A stretch of DNA of 64,000 nucleotides from NCBI RefSeq assembly GCF_000758685.1, contig NZ_CP009286.1, forward strand, positions 2,510,501 through 2,574,500. Reading direction: 5' to 3'. This DNA is from Paenibacillus stellifer (GTDB lineage: Bacteria; Bacillota; Bacilli; Paenibacillales; Paenibacillaceae). How positions within the stretch are numbered: the first letter of the stretch is position 1; each line of letters opens with the position of its first letter. The notes beneath the pieces are model-generated. The model saw only the letters and a list, made by a program, of their open reading frames with translations. It was not told the origin of the DNA and searched no databases. Below are positions 25,813 to 32,302 of the stretch, one piece after another. The position numbers were made by a program, and so were the translations under genes.

Positions 25813-27630
25813 GTGTCAGGCATAATGAAAGAGAGATTCGCGATTCTCAAGCGGATTATTCCGTTTGCCAGAGGGCTGGAGAGGTACTTTGCCATCTTGT
25901 TCATATCCAGTCTGGTGCTGATGTTCGCAGGGATGCTGACGCCGGTGTTCTATAAAATACTGGTCGACGACGTGATCCTGAACCGGGAGGTGCATGCGCT
26001 CTGGTACGTGGTTGCTGGATATGCGGCGGTGTACCTCATCACCTCGGGCATGAAGACGGCCGGGAATTACGCCTCGAACCGTTTTTTGAACAAGCTTGTT
26101 TTCAATATGCGGCTCAGAATCTGGAGCAATTATCTGAAGATGCCGCTGACGAGATACAACCGGTATCAGGTCGGCGATCTGAAGATGCGGATGGACGACG
26201 ACACGAACAAAATCGAAGAGTTCATCAATCAGCAAACGTACAGCTATATCATCAACTTGCTGATTATTGTCTCCTACGGCGGCGTGTTGCTGTATCTCAG
26301 TTGGAAGCTGGCTCTGTTCTCCGTCATTATGGTACCCGTTACCTTCTTCATCGGCCATGTGCTGGGCAGGAACGAGAACGCGCTCAACGAGCAGCGGAGG
26401 GAGGTCTGGGCGAGGAAGGATGACTGGATGCTGAGCAGTCTTCAAGGCTGGAAGGAGGTCAAGGCGCTCTGCATTGAGAACAGGGAACGGAGAATCTTCA
26501 CTCAATATCATCACAGAAGCGGGATTCTCGATGCACGGTGGATTAACTATTGGCTGCTCCACGATTTGATTCTGCCGGCGATCAAGGATGAATTTATAAT
26601 GAAGTTCGCGCTGTATCTGGCGGGCAGCCTTCTGGTAATGAACGGCGATTTTACAATCGGCAGCTTGCTGATCTTCATGAAATTCTATTCAGGATTCTAT
26701 GAAAGCGTCAATAGGGTCAATGAGTGCAATATTAGCCTGAATAACGACAAGCCGCTGTTTCATCGGATATTCGATGTCATTCATGACAAGGAAGGCGAGC
26801 AGTCAGAACAGGGAGAGCAGTCAGAACAGCCAGAACGGGAAGTACACGCAGAACGGGGAGGACGGGGAGAACGGGCCGGTCAATTGGCGCAAACCCCGTT
26901 TCAGGGAGAAGTTAGGCTCAAGAATGTTACATTCGGGTATGAGAACGGCACCCGCCATATTCTGGAGGATGTCTCGTTAACGATCACTCCCGGCGAGAAG
27001 GTCGCTATTGTCGGCAAGAGCGGCGCGGGCAAAAGCACACTTGCCAAGCTGCTGCTCGGAATCGAACGGTGCCGGGCGGGGCAAGTCCTGTATGACCATA
27101 CCGACATCGACAGCTTGCATGAGCCGCTGCTCCACCGGAATGTCGGTGCGGTGATGCAGGACAGCATTCTGTTCAACATGTCGATCAAGGATAATCTGAA
27201 GCTGGCGAGAAGCCGGGCGACCGATGAGGAAATTGTGGAGGCTTGCCGGAAGGCCCATATCGACGAGTTCATTGACACTCTTCCGGATCAATATGATACG
27301 ATCATCGGAGAGAGAGGCGTGAAGCTGTCGGGCGGACAAAGGCAGCGTCTTGCCATTGCCCGGGTGTTCCTGAGCAGAGCGAACATATGGATTCTGGACG
27401 AGGCGACCTCCTCGCTCGACCATGAATCCGAACGAATGATCCATGATGTGATCCGGAACGCAACTGGCGACAAGACGATCATTCTGATTGCCCACCGGTT
27501 GTCGTCGCTGCTGCTGGCCGACCGGGTCATTGTTCTGAAGGATGGAAGAATCGCGGCAAGCGGGCATCATACCGAGCTTCTGGACCGCAATGAAGCGTAT
27601 GATGAATTGTTCAAAGAGCAGTATGCGTAA
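25813..27630 (+). CDS. ABC exporter, fused membrane and ATPase domains (2)
   Basis: 605 residues. Membrane domain to about residue 315; ATPase with VGKSGAGKSTLAKLL, VMQDSILFNM, LSGGQRQRLAIARV, IWILDEATSSLD and AHRLSS. Between the domains lies a charged low-complexity linker rich in Glu, Gln, Gly and Arg that the partner lacks. The start may be the GTG given or the ATG at 25825; both have imperfect sites. Translationally close to its partner (two bases). Confidence 0.9.
   Translation: MSGIMKERFAILKRIIPFARGLERYFAILFISSLVLMFAGMLTPVFYKILVDDVILNREVHALWYVVAGYAAVYLITSGMKTAGNYASNRFLNKLVFNMRLRIWSNYLKMPLTRYNRYQVGDLKMRMDDDTNKIEEFINQQTYSYIINLLIIVSYGGVLLYLSWKLALFSVIMVPVTFFIGHVLGRNENALNEQRREVWARKDDWMLSSLQGWKEVKALCIENRERRIFTQYHHRSGILDARWINYWLLHDLILPAIKDEFIMKFALYLAGSLLVMNGDFTIGSLLIFMKFYSGFYESVNRVNECNISLNNDKPLFHRIFDVIHDKEGEQSEQGEQSEQPEREVHAERGGRGERAGQLAQTPFQGEVRLKNVTFGYENGTRHILEDVSLTITPGEKVAIVGKSGAGKSTLAKLLLGIERCRAGQVLYDHTDIDSLHEPLLHRNVGAVMQDSILFNMSIKDNLKLARSRATDEEIVEACRKAHIDEFIDTLPDQYDTIIGERGVKLSGGQRQRLAIARVFLSRANIWILDEATSSLDHESERMIHDVIRNATGDKTIILIAHRLSSLLLADRVIVLKDGRIAASGHHTELLDRNEAYDELFKEQYA
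26797..26878 (+). repeat. Low-complexity coding repeat in the second ABC exporter
   Basis: Two perfect 15-bp direct copies (GAGCAGTCAGAACAG at 26797 and 26815) followed by degenerate CAGAACGG-like units. They encode the Glu/Gln/Ser then Glu/Arg/Gly linker. The array could change length by slippage in whole codons. Confidence 0.75.
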
Positions 27631-27666
27631 ATCGACAACCGCTTGGGCATAGCTTGGAGACTGTTT

Positions 27667-28515
27667 ATGGAAAGGGGGCGTCCTCGCTTGGGCGAGTATA
27701 TTGATCTGCATGTGCATACCCACTACTCGGACGGGTCCATGTCTCCATCGGAAATTATTCACTACGCCCGATCCCGCCATGTGGGGACCATTGCGATCAC
27801 GGATCATGATACGATTGCGGGCGTAAGAGAAGGGATGGAAGAAGGCGGGCGCTGCGGGGTAAGAGTCATCCCGGGAATCGAGCTGAGCGCGGACTATGAG
27901 GAAGAGATGCATATTCTCGGTTACTTCATCGACATCAATTCCGAGCATCTGATTCGGTATATGGAAGAGATCAGAAAGCATCGCACGCAGGAGACGATCC
28001 GGCTGCTGAGGACATTGAAGAAGCTGGGCATGCCCGTTCCATATGAGGAGTTGCTTAACTCAAAGGGCGTGATTGACATAAACAGCATCATTCACGCCTT
28101 GATTAAGCTCGGATACGCGAAGGACCGGAGGGATGCTGTCGGGAGTTATCTGGGACAAGGCCGGCCGGCGTACATCAAGACGTATAAATGGCTGCCGGCG
28201 GATTGCATTAATCTGATTAAGGCGGCGGGCGGCATTGCGGTTCTTGCGCACCCGGTGCGTCTCAACAAGAGCATGGAGGAGCTAAAGCCTGTACTGGCCG
28301 AGCTTATCCGGTATGGGCTGGACGGTATCGAATGCTATCACTCCGAGCATACGGACGATTGGGCAGCCTATTGTCTCCGATTGGCCAAAGAGAACGGGCT
28401 GCGAATAACGGGAGGAAGCGATTTTCACGGAAGCCACAGACCGGGCATTGATCTCGCTCACGGAAAATTGCGAGCCGGGATGCTCGCCTGGGAACGGGCA
28501 GAGGAGAGCAGATGA
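27667..28515 (+). CDS. PHP-domain phosphoesterase
   Basis: About 282 residues. The PHP metal motifs are all present: DLHVHTHYSDGSMSP, AITDHDTIAG, IPGIELSADY, VLAHPVR, GIECYHSEHT and GGSDFHG. This is the YciV/TrpH-like nucleotide or sugar phosphate phosphatase layout. ATG 27667 has GGAG seven bases upstream; TTG 27688, with AAAGGGGG upstream, is an equally good start closer to the family pattern. At the end of an operon that begins with kinases, it may remove a protecting or activating phosphate, or recycle pAp-type by-products. Confidence 0.85.
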   Translation: MERGRPRLGEYIDLHVHTHYSDGSMSPSEIIHYARSRHVGTIAITDHDTIAGVREGMEEGGRCGVRVIPGIELSADYEEEMHILGYFIDINSEHLIRYMEEIRKHRTQETIRLLRTLKKLGMPVPYEELLNSKGVIDINSIIHALIKLGYAKDRRDAVGSYLGQGRPAYIKTYKWLPADCINLIKAAGGIAVLAHPVRLNKSMEELKPVLAELIRYGLDGIECYHSEHTDDWAAYCLRLAKENGLRITGGSDFHGSHRPGIDLAHGKLRAGMLAWERAEESR

Positions 28516-28743
28516 TGCGGGTGAGAGCGGTGATCATCGCCGGCCGACTGAATGAATCGGACGTCCGTGATGCGCTTCGGCTGGTACCGCTTCCGGTGCA
28601 GACTCGGTGTCCCTCTTCAAGAGGTGGAAATCGCCCAATCGGCATATGGCAAACCTTACTACGTCAATCCCGGCCAGGGCTGCTTCAACATCTCTATCCA
28701 TATCGATAAGCGCCAGATGTTTCTCCAAAGAAAATTAATGTGA
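28512..28743 (+). pseudogene. Sfp-type phosphopantetheinyl transferase remnant
   Basis: The start overlaps the PHP stop by four bases and reads MMRVRAVIIAGRLNESD, a plausible family N-terminus. The family core then continues in another frame (from about 28570): WYRFRCRLGVPLQEVEIAQS, then AYGKPYY and CFNIS, the GKP and FNIS(H) motifs. Everything beyond, including the acidic metal triad and WxxKEA motif, is missing and the frame ends at 28743. So it is both frameshifted and 3'-truncated. An intact copy would have activated the two ACPs. Confidence 0.65.
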
Positions 28744-29469
28744 GGATTGGATTGCTGCATTGATCAATTCGGCAATTTGTTTCGGATGGGTAATTGGAGC
28801 CAGATGGCCAGCATTTATTTCAAAGGTATGCCACCTGTCTTTGGCTGCGATGGATGCCGTTTGATGAAACATAGGAAATTCCTTGCAGCAAATGTAGGAA
28901 CGGGACATTTGTGCTTGTTTTTCTAAAGAGAAGTTGAGCTTCTCCGTATGCGTTGCAAGAGGCATTTTGGTTAGGAAGGGAGTAATGGCTGCAGAGATTT
29001 CGGCATCGTTTAATCCAAATGTCTCTACAGGCGGCGGTTCAACCAAGGAGCTGTTCGGTGACAAGAAATTCTGCATGAGAGCGTACACAGTCGGATAATG
29101 ATCTACAATAGACTCACCGGGTTCGGTAACAAAGCCGTCTACGATAACGATATCACAACGTACTCGACCGAACAAACGGTCTGCGGCTCCTGCAGCAACC
29201 ATAGCTCCATAACTGTGTCCGACCAGCACAACATTTGTAATGTTTTCGTACAAGATTAGATTAACAATATCCTCGATGTGGACGGATAAATTAATGTCTC
29301 CAGTCAGCAGATGATTACGTTCGCCAAGTCCTGTTAAAGTCGGAGCCAGAACATGATACCCTTGAGCGGCTAAGTGTCCGGCAACTTCTCTCCAGCTCCA
29401 TCCCCCTAACCAAGAACCATGAATGAGTACAACCGATGGATTGTTTAAAATTTCTGCATTGTCAAACAT
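28735..29469 (-). CDS. Alpha/beta hydrolase, esterase / hydroxynitrile-lyase-like
   Basis: 244 residues. VVLIHGSWLGGWSWREVAGH is the oxyanion region, LVGHSYGAMVA the nucleophile elbow with Ser, and INAGHLAPITHPKQIAELI the C-terminal His. This is the plant-MES/hydroxynitrile-lyase-like subfamily common in soil bacteria. MFDNAEI is taken as the start because GGAGGG lies eight bases upstream. It has its own promoter and an operator copy shared with the operon on the other side of the IclR gene. Its stop region overlaps the PPTase debris. Confidence 0.85.
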   Translation of the reverse strand: MFDNAEILNNPSVVLIHGSWLGGWSWREVAGHLAAQGYHVLAPTLTGLGERNHLLTGDINLSVHIEDIVNLILYENITNVVLVGHSYGAMVAAGAADRLFGRVRCDIVIVDGFVTEPGESIVDHYPTVYALMQNFLSPNSSLVEPPPVETFGLNDAEISAAITPFLTKMPLATHTEKLNFSLEKQAQMSRSYICCKEFPMFHQTASIAAKDRWHTFEINAGHLAPITHPKQIAELINAAIQSSH

Positions 29470-29490
29470 AGTACGTTTCCCTCCAATTTT

Positions 29491-29525
29491 GTTCACTATT
29501 AGTGTACATATACACTATATGTGAA
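29491..29525. promoter_or_regulatory. Operator copy 1 (hydrolase side), probable IclR target
   Basis: Contains GTTCACTATTAGTGTA followed by a second palindrome, TAGTGTA-CATA-TACACTA read through this strand. The 16-bp core recurs in reverse orientation at the other unit's promoter. It lies just downstream of the hydrolase -10 box, a repression position. Confidence 0.7.
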
Positions 29526-29538
29526 TGTTTTTAACATT

Positions 29539-29566
29539 ATTATATAGGCGTTTATCTTTTTTGCAA
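29539..29566 (-). promoter_or_regulatory. Promoter of the hydrolase gene
   Basis: Read leftward: TTGCAA, 16 bases, TATAAT; transcription would start near 29532 and run into operator copy 1. Confidence 0.6.
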
Positions 29567-29741
29567 CTATTTTCAGCACGTATGTCAACTTTATTTACAA
29601 AAGAGAAAAGGGGGGCATACCGCAAGTGGCCAAAATAAACGGCCCTGTCCCTTCCTTGCGAAGAAAAATCAGATCCATTACTATTAAAACAACATCAACA
29701 AATGAATGAGCTAGAACACTACTTTTAGGCAGGGTGAATTC

Positions 29742-30521
29742 ATGAAAGAGCTGGAAGCCGCAACTCATTTAAGTTCCTCATCTCAGGGTATCCAATCGCT
29801 TGAGACCGCTTTTTCCATACTGAATTGTTTTAAAGAGGCAAAAACTCCTTTGTCCGTATCGGAATTGTCCAAAAGAATGGAAATGCCGAAGAATAAAATT
29901 CATAAATACTTGGTTAGTTTTATAAGAGTTGGCGCGCTTATTCAGAATAAAAAAGACTCGACTTACGCAATGGGGCCAGCGCTGATTGAATTGGGTTTGG
30001 TCGCGCTTCAACAATTCGATGTTGCCAAGATCGCCAAACCGCATATCCGCGAATTTAGCAAACAGATCAATCACTCCGTAGCGCTTGCGATTTGGAGCGA
30101 GGGAGGGCCGATAATTGCAGAATACGAACGAAGCAATAAACCGATACAGGTCGAGATTCAAGCTGGATATCGCTTTCCGTTATTGATGACAGCCCTTGGT
30201 AAGTGTTTTGCCGCTTTTCTTCCGTCCTCGCAGGTTCAGTCATTGATACAAAGGGAGATCGACAACTATCAACTTGACGAGCAAGTGGTGGAGCAGGAAT
30301 TACAGGCAATTCGGGAAGAAGGAGTTTCCTTTCGCAATACGCTCTTTGCCGGAATACCTGGGAGCATGTCGGTAGCAAGTCCGATTTTTGACTATACGGG
30401 AAAGATGGTTGCAGCACTTTGTCTCATCGGGTTTACAGGCGAAATCGATACTAGTCCATCCTCCCTAAATGTCCTCAAGCTCAAGGAGAAAGCCAATCAA
30501 ATAACCAATCAACTGTCATAG
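29742..30521 (+). CDS. IclR-family transcriptional regulator
   Basis: 259 residues. A winged helix at about 20-85 (QSLETAFSILNCF, LSVSELSKRMEMPKNKIHKY) precedes the effector domain (HIREFSKQINHSVALAIWSE, LMTALGKCFAAFLP, REEGVSFRNTLFAGIPGSMS, SPIFDYTGKMVAALCLIG). It lies between two units with matching operators and is the likely binder. IclR proteins usually sense small aromatic or aliphatic acids; the effector is unknown. It carries its own terminator. Confidence 0.9.
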   Translation: MKELEAATHLSSSSQGIQSLETAFSILNCFKEAKTPLSVSELSKRMEMPKNKIHKYLVSFIRVGALIQNKKDSTYAMGPALIELGLVALQQFDVAKIAKPHIREFSKQINHSVALAIWSEGGPIIAEYERSNKPIQVEIQAGYRFPLLMTALGKCFAAFLPSSQVQSLIQREIDNYQLDEQVVEQELQAIREEGVSFRNTLFAGIPGSMSVASPIFDYTGKMVAALCLIGFTGEIDTSPSSLNVLKLKEKANQITNQLS

Positions 30522-30526
30522 TGTGC

Positions 30527-30568
30527 AAAAGACACTGCGGTCAAATCGGCTGTAGTGTCTTTTTTTTA
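30527..30568 (+). terminator. Intrinsic terminator of the IclR gene
   Basis: Stem AAAAGACACT/AGTGTCTTTT with a run of eight T. Confidence 0.8.
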
Positions 30569-30612
30569 TTTTTATAGGACGGCAAAACCGTTTCTGCTTT
30601 TGAAAATTTTCC

Positions 30613-30641
30613 TTGCACAAGCAAGAAAGCTAAATTATACT
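30613..30641 (+). promoter_or_regulatory. Promoter of the nitrilase-remnant/NHLP operon
   Basis: TTGCAC, 17 bases, TATACT. Predicted start near 30648, just ahead of operator copy 2. Confidence 0.6.
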
Positions 30642-30659
30642 AAGCAAAAATCACTAAAG

Positions 30660-30687
30660 GTGTATTGTATACACTAATAGTGAACTA
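30660..30687. promoter_or_regulatory. Operator copy 2 (operon side), probable IclR target
   Basis: GTGTATTGTATACAC is a perfect 6-3-6 palindrome and runs into TACACTAATAGTGAAC, the exact reverse complement of the core at 29491-29506. The placement downstream of the start site mirrors the hydrolase promoter. Confidence 0.7.
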
Positions 30688-30719
30688 ATATTAATAAATG
30701 AATAAGGAGTTGTTCAATC

Positions 30720-31127
30720 ATGAATCAAACCTTCAAAGCCGCTGCCGTTCAGGCTGCCGCCGTCTATTTGGATCTGGATGCTACGATTGACAAAACATGC
30801 AGGCTCGTGGATGAGGCAGCAGCTAACGGCGCTAAGGTCATTGCTTCTCCAAATTATATGAAGATTGGATATGGCTTTGCGAAGATCATTGCGCCGAATG
30901 GTCATGTTATCAGCAATACGCTAAAGCATGATGAGGAAGGTATTGTGTATGCGGACATTGATCTCAAACAGATCATTCCCGGCAAATTCCTGATCGATCA
31001 TGCGGGGCATTACTCCACTCCCGGCTTCTTAAGCTTAAATTTTGATAAATCTGTTCATGAGCCCGTAAGAGTGATCGGGAAATCGAAGCCAAGCGTTATC
31101 GGTTACGAGGCTATTCAAAATAGCTAA
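30720..31127 (+). pseudogene. Nitrilase with in-frame deletion of the catalytic core
   Basis: 135 residues against about 310-330 for nitrilases. The first 40 residues (FKAAAVQAAAVYLDLDATID, ANGAKVIASP) match the nitrilase N-terminus and the last 90 (AKIIAPNGHVIS, HDEEGIVYADIDL, LIDHAGHYSTPGFLSLNFD) its C-terminus. The intervening 190 or so residues, with the Lys and Cys of the triad, are gone, and the Glu region after VIA is altered. The frame is kept and a good AAGGAG precedes the ATG, so a small protein may still be made, but not an active nitrilase. Confidence 0.8.
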
Positions 31128-31158
31128 CAACATTAGTCGGAGAGGGACAATAAAAACC

Positions 31159-31485
31159 ATGAATAGCAGTCTTGAACGGAAAATTACCGAACTTGCTTGG
31201 AGAGACCCCTTGTTTGCTGGATTGATTGAAAGAAACCCGCACCAGGCGCTTGCGCAAATAGGAGTAGAAGTGCCCGAAGGTGTTAAGCTCGACATCCGGC
31301 GGCAAAGGAGAGATACCCTTTACTATGTCATACCGCCGTATTCAGAGGAGCCGGACCAAGCCGATAGCGTCATTAATCAAATGGATCTGTGGCAGAGCGC
31401 CGAGTTGTTTGTCTGGATCATGCCTCAGAAACTGAAAGTGCAGCTCTTGGCGATGCGACAAAGCTTCAGGAGGAATAACCCCTAA
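31159..31485 (+). CDS. NHLP-type (nitrile-hydratase-leader-like) small protein 1
   Basis: 108 residues. LAWRDPLFAGLIERNPHQAL, then IGVEVPEGVKLDIRRQ and DTLYYVIPP, is the characteristic NHLP leader pattern derived from the nitrile hydratase alpha subunit. In other bacteria such leaders carry RiPP cores. Here the remaining 47 residues are hydrophobic and basic, with no Cys and few Ser/Thr, unlike a heterocyclised core. Its stop overlaps the next start. It may be a standalone accessory protein; no RiPP maturase is adjacent. Confidence 0.7.
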   Translation: MNSSLERKITELAWRDPLFAGLIERNPHQALAQIGVEVPEGVKLDIRRQRRDTLYYVIPPYSEEPDQADSVINQMDLWQSAELFVWIMPQKLKVQLLAMRQSFRRNNP

Positions 31486-31850
31486 TGGATCAACATGATA
31501 TCTTTACCGCTCATTACCGATTGCTTCAACGAAATCAAGCTGCCCGCCAACGCTTAATTCTTGATCCAAAAGCAGGGCTCAATGAGTATTTTGGATCAGG
31601 CACGGTACCCGAGGGGCAGTTTCAAGTGAAAATCATCCCCCAAGAACCGGATACCATTACGATTCTCCTTCCATCGCCCATAGAGGAAGATACAAGCAAT
31701 GAGGCATTGGATGCTGCTTGCCGTCGCATTTTTGACATCTTGTTTACAGACGGAGTGGGGGGGTATCTGATCCCCGATGATTCCTTGACATGGGTTCTTC
31801 GGGACATGCGCTCTAACATACTCTCTCATTCTCAAGGGACAGCTTTTTAA
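31485..31850 (+). CDS. NHLP-type small protein 2
   Basis: 121 residues. RLILDPKAGLNEYFGSGTVP and QVKIIPQEPDTITILLPSP follow the NHLP pattern, more diverged than its upstream neighbour. The tail (IFDILFTDGVGGYLIPDDSL) is also Cys-free. Overlap with the first NHLP gene suggests a heteromeric pair or tandem duplication followed by divergence. Confidence 0.6.
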   Translation: MDQHDIFTAHYRLLQRNQAARQRLILDPKAGLNEYFGSGTVPEGQFQVKIIPQEPDTITILLPSPIEEDTSNEALDAACRRIFDILFTDGVGGYLIPDDSLTWVLRDMRSNILSHSQGTAF

Positions 31851-31880
31851 TCTGTGAAAAATCAAATTGGAGGATTTCAT

Positions 31881-32285
31881 ATGAAGAAAATAAATCCCGA
31901 TACTCTAACGAGTACAGTAACAAGTTTGATTACACAAATCGTCGTCGCTCCCGTGTCTGAATTAGCCTTTATTTCCGGGCAAGTCGCGTTAAATGAAAAG
32001 GGAGAGCTTATCGGAGAAGGGGACTACGGGCTGCAGGCAAGACAAGTGTTTATTAACTTAAAGCTCGCATTGGATGCTATTGCAGCTGGGCCAGAGAATA
32101 TTGTTCAAATGAAAATTCATGTTGTTAACCATAGGCCAGAGCTGGTTGATTCGATCTTTAAAGCCGGCTTTGAAGTATTCGGCGACCAGTGGCCGCTTAC
32201 TGCAAGTACTTTTATAGGCGTTCAGGCGCTTGGCTTTGAGGAATGGTTAGTTGAAGTCGATGCGATCGTCACCGTTTCTAACTAA
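31881..32285 (+). CDS. RidA/YjgF-family protein
   Basis: 134 residues from the ATG preceded by GGAGG. FISGQVALNEKGELIGEGDY, QARQVFINLKLALDAIAAGP and DQWPLTASTFIGVQALG match the RidA fold. RidA itself hydrolyses reactive enamines and imines; members in catabolic operons often have specialised roles. The usual catalytic Arg region near the C-terminus (R-x-A-V-E type) reads STFIGVQALGFEEWLVEVDA, so the enamine deaminase activity is doubtful. Same operon as the flavin monooxygenase. Confidence 0.8.
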   Translation: MKKINPDTLTSTVTSLITQIVVAPVSELAFISGQVALNEKGELIGEGDYGLQARQVFINLKLALDAIAAGPENIVQMKIHVVNHRPELVDSIFKAGFEVFGDQWPLTASTFIGVQALGFEEWLVEVDAIVTVSN

Positions 32286-32302
32286 GAGAGGAGTAAATAA
32301 GG

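Noticed and set aside
7772..27630. Lasso peptide cluster
   Set aside because: Kinase, nucleotidyltransferase, AsnB-fold and ABC genes fit, but no precursor, RRE protein or transglutaminase-like protease is visible.
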